Shown here in pieces: positions 61,059 to 64,000 of a stretch of 64,000 nucleotides of DNA. Origin of the DNA: Lysobacterales bacterium (GTDB lineage: Bacteria; Pseudomonadota; Gammaproteobacteria; Xanthomonadales; Rhodanobacteraceae); NCBI GenBank assembly GCA_002632325.1, contig NSJK01000001.1:124001-188000 (forward strand), given 5' to 3'. A model generated the notes under the pieces. It ran no database searches. It was given only the letters and a program-made list of their open reading frames with translations, and was not told the DNA's origin. The translations under genes were made by a program, and so were the position numbers. Position 1 is the stretch's first letter, and each line of letters begins with the position of its first letter.

Positions 61059-61209
61059 CGCGCGCGCGTTGATCCAGGGGCGCCGCACGCTAGCACGCGC
61101 GGCGATGGCGGCCAAGCCGCCCACGGGCATGGAAATCACCCGGCGGCGGCCTTATTGTGTGGACATTGCAGCCGCGCGCCCCGTTGATGGGCGCACGCAC
61201 TGGAGCTAG

Positions 61210-62247
61210 ATGAACGCGGTATCCCGACAACTCGATGCGCGCGCGCGTCACCTGTTGCGCTCGCTGATCGCGCAGTACATCAGCGAGGGTCAGCCGGTCG
61301 GTTCGCGCTCGTTGGCCAAGTCCTCGGGGCTGGACGTGAGCCCGGCGACGATCCGCAACATCATGTCCGACCTCGAGGATTTCGGTCTGGTCGCCGCACC
61401 GCACACCTCGGCCGGTCGCGTGCCGACCGCGCAGGGTTATCGCGTGTTCGTCGACAGCCTGCTGCAGATGCAGCCGCTGGGTGAGGGCGAGTTGGCGCAA
61501 CTGCGCCGCGAATTACCGACCGAAGCGGCCACACCCGACCTGCTCGGCAGTGCCAGCGCGCTGCTTTCGCAGATGACCCATTTCGTCGGCGTGGTCAGCG
61601 TGCCGCGGCGCGAGGAGTTTCCGTTCCGCCAGATCGACTTCGTGCCGCTCGATGGCGGGCGCGTGCTGGTGATCCTCGTGTTCACCGATGGTCAGGTGCA
61701 GAACCGCGTGATCGTGCCGCAGCGGCCGTATGCGCCGTCCGAACTCGAGCAGATCGCCAACTTCCTCAACGCCAATTTCAGCGGCCTGCGCATCGACGAG
61801 ATCCGCACGCGCCTGTTGCAGGAAATGCAGGACGAGGGCGCACGCCTCAATCACCTGCTCACGGCGGTGATCGAGGTCGCCTCCAAGGCATTCCAGGACA
61901 GCGGCAACGACATGCTGGTGGCGGGCCAGACCAATCTCATGGGTCGTCAGGACGGCGCCGACGTGGACCGCCTCCGCGATCTGTTCGAAGCCTTCCAGCG
62001 CAAGCGCGATCTCTTGCAGTTGCTCGAACGCTGCGCGCATGCCGATGGCGTGCGGCTGTTCATCGGCGAGGAATCGGGCTTTGCCGCGCTCGATGGCTAC
62101 AGCCTCGTCACCGCGCCCTATGGCGTGGACAACCGCGTGCTCGGCGTACTCGGCGTGATCGGCCCCACGCGCATGGCTTACGAGCGCGTGATTCCGGTGG
62201 TGCAGGCCACGGCGCAGATCATCTCGACCGCGCTGCGCCGCGCCTGA
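61210..62247 (+). CDS. hrcA: Heat-inducible transcription repressor HrcA
   Basis: The product has 345 residues: winged helix with QPVGSRSLAKSSGLDVSPAT and IRNIMSDLEDFGLVAAPHTS, a GAF-like middle and the end GPTRMAYERVIPVVQATAQI. HrcA represses chaperone genes by binding CIRCE elements. No CIRCE-like repeat (TTAGCACTC-N9-GAGTGCTAA) is seen before hrcA, grpE or dnaK, so its target is probably elsewhere, such as groES. Confidence 0.95.
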   Translation: MNAVSRQLDARARHLLRSLIAQYISEGQPVGSRSLAKSSGLDVSPATIRNIMSDLEDFGLVAAPHTSAGRVPTAQGYRVFVDSLLQMQPLGEGELAQLRRELPTEAATPDLLGSASALLSQMTHFVGVVSVPRREEFPFRQIDFVPLDGGRVLVILVFTDGQVQNRVIVPQRPYAPSELEQIANFLNANFSGLRIDEIRTRLLQEMQDEGARLNHLLTAVIEVASKAFQDSGNDMLVAGQTNLMGRQDGADVDRLRDLFEAFQRKRDLLQLLERCAHADGVRLFIGEESGFAALDGYSLVTAPYGVDNRVLGVLGVIGPTRMAYERVIPVVQATAQIISTALRRA

Positions 62248-62314
62248 GGCGGCCGGCAGCGCCACGAATCGGCTACCATCGCCGGCTTTGTGCCCGCCAG
62301 CGGGCCGGCGCGGC

Positions 62315-62342
62315 CTTGAAGCTGGCGCCAATGGCCGCATAA
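62315..62342 (+). promoter_or_regulatory. Candidate sigma-32 promoter of grpE
   Basis: CTTGAA (62315-62320), a 14-bp spacer and CCGCATAA (62335-62342) match the heat-shock consensus CTTGAAA / CCCCATNT with few mismatches, 83 bp before the grpE start. Confidence 0.6.
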
Positions 62343-62425
62343 AGCCGATTCACGCAAGCCAGACACGCAGCGCGGGCTGCCGCCGCCACGGGCGGGGTGG
62401 GCTGCGAGCCAATGGGAGATCAGGA

Positions 62426-62947
62426 ATGCAAAACACCACGCCGACGCCGGAATCGACGCCAGCGGATGCGAGCGATGCAGTCGATCAGGGCATCCAGACA
62501 CTCAGCCGCCAGCTCGGCGAGGCCGAAGCCAAGCTGGCCGAGATGCGCGAGACGGTGCTGCGCGAGCGCGCCGATCTCGACAACCAGCGCAAGCGCCTGC
62601 AGCGTGATCTGGAACAGGCGCGCAAGTTCGCCAATGAAAAACTGCTTGCCGATCTGTTGCCGGTGCTCGACAACCTCGCCCGCGGACTTGACGCCGAAGG
62701 CAGCGAGGCAGCGGCGCTGCGCGGCGGCGTGGAGCTGACCTTGCGCGAGTTCGAGCGTGTGGTCGGCACGCATGGCCTGACTGCGGTCGGTGTGGTCGGC
62801 GAAGGCTTCGACCCCGAGCGCCATCAGGCGATGGCCATGGTCGAGGCGCCCGAGCTGGGCGCCGGCAAGGTCGTGCAGGTGATGCAGAAAGGCTATGTGC
62901 TCAACGAGCGCCTGCTGCGTCCGGCCATGGTGTCGGTGAGCAAATGA
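62426..62947 (+). CDS. grpE: Nucleotide exchange factor GrpE
   Basis: The product has 173 residues: an acidic disordered head, a long coiled coil (RERADLDNQRKRLQRDLEQA) and a C-terminal beta domain with GVVGEGFDPERHQAMAMVEA and GYVLNERLLRPAMVSVSK. It releases ADP from DnaK. The start at 62426 has GGGAGA nearby. dnaK follows after 101 bp, with its own heat-shock promoter. Confidence 0.96.
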   Translation: MQNTTPTPESTPADASDAVDQGIQTLSRQLGEAEAKLAEMRETVLRERADLDNQRKRLQRDLEQARKFANEKLLADLLPVLDNLARGLDAEGSEAAALRGGVELTLREFERVVGTHGLTAVGVVGEGFDPERHQAMAMVEAPELGAGKVVQVMQKGYVLNERLLRPAMVSVSK

Positions 62948-62968
62948 GCCTGCTGCCCCCGGGCAGCG

Positions 62969-62994
62969 CTTGAAAGTACGGCAGCACCCCATAT
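62969..62994 (+). promoter_or_regulatory. Sigma-32 promoter of dnaK
   Basis: CTTGAAA (62969-62975), an 11-bp spacer and CCCCATAT (62987-62994) match the sigma-32 consensus at every defined position, 55 bp before the dnaK start. A palindrome with arms CTGCCC / GGGCAG (about 62952-62966) precedes it and may end the grpE transcript in part. Confidence 0.8.
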
Positions 62995-63048
62995 TTTCGC
63001 AGCAGCGCGGCGTCGTGCCGCATCCAGTCAATCGCGGGAGGCAACACA

Positions 63049-64000
<952 letters not shown>

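Noticed and set aside
61100..61209. CIRCE operator before hrcA
   Set aside because: No 9-bp inverted repeat of the CIRCE type was found on reading the gap; only GC-rich palindromes unrelated to it.

Overview
The window is GC-rich chromosomal DNA of a gammaproteobacterium in the Xanthomonadales (Lysobacterales), possibly near Rhodanobacteraceae. The order-level placement rests on the arginine cluster: N-acetylornithine carbamoyltransferase, argininosuccinate synthase, acetylcitrulline deacetylase, a fused acetylglutamate kinase/synthase, argC, argH, then proB-proA. It is supported by the orders smpB-ratA-rnfH-bamE-fur-recN-hrcA-grpE-dnaK and tig-clpP-clpX-lon-hupB-tRNA-Val-ppiD. Genus and species cannot be given from sequence alone.

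Layout. 1-11.7 kb: the 3' part of a YhdP-type AsmA-like gene, tldD / yjgA / pmbA, a DUF4870 membrane protein, a cyclic-nucleotide-binding patatin (NTE family), a 288-bp MITE-like element, sufE-cysS and a glycine-zipper protein. 11.7-21.3 kb: the arg-pro operon, eight tightly packed genes behind a strong intrinsic terminator and a possible Arg-rich leader. 21.4-26 kb: PIG-L deacetylase, an orphan ORF with an AT-rich leader, EamA transporter, class IV aminotransferase and a CsgG-domain protein. 26-35 kb: rluB-scpB-scpA on the minus strand facing yciI-bolA-smc-zipA-recX on the plus strand, so all three SMC-ScpAB condensin subunits lie within 8 kb. 35-40 kb: alaS, csrA and seven tRNA genes, with a perfect 3 x 112-bp tandem repeat that copies the 5' end of tRNA-His. 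40-49 kb: the protein quality-control block. 49-54.6 kb: ABC exporter with a tiny overlapping ORF, YigZ/IMPACT protein, ECF sigma factor with a likely anti-sigma partner, and an S10 serine carboxypeptidase. 54.7-57.1 kb: the accessory stretch, with a tRNA-like minihelix, a HigBA/NadS-like toxin-antitoxin pair, a broken helicase gene, and a 3 x 200-bp tandem repeat that copies exactly the last 19 nt of tmRNA plus its terminator, then ssrA itself. 57.2-64 kb: smpB, ratA, rnfH, bamE, fur, recN, hrcA, grpE and the 5' part of dnaK.

Most genes are housekeeping and form functional sets: arginine/proline synthesis, chromosome segregation, ATP-dependent proteolysis and heat shock (with sigma-32-like promoters before grpE and dnaK), and trans-translation (ssrA with smpB). 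The non-routine signals are the two structural-RNA-anchored tandem repeats, which resemble the E. coli tyrT/rtT arrangement, the candidate arginine leader attenuator, the MITE-like element and the degraded island beside ssrA. No CRISPR array, complete prophage, rRNA operon or full insertion sequence was seen.
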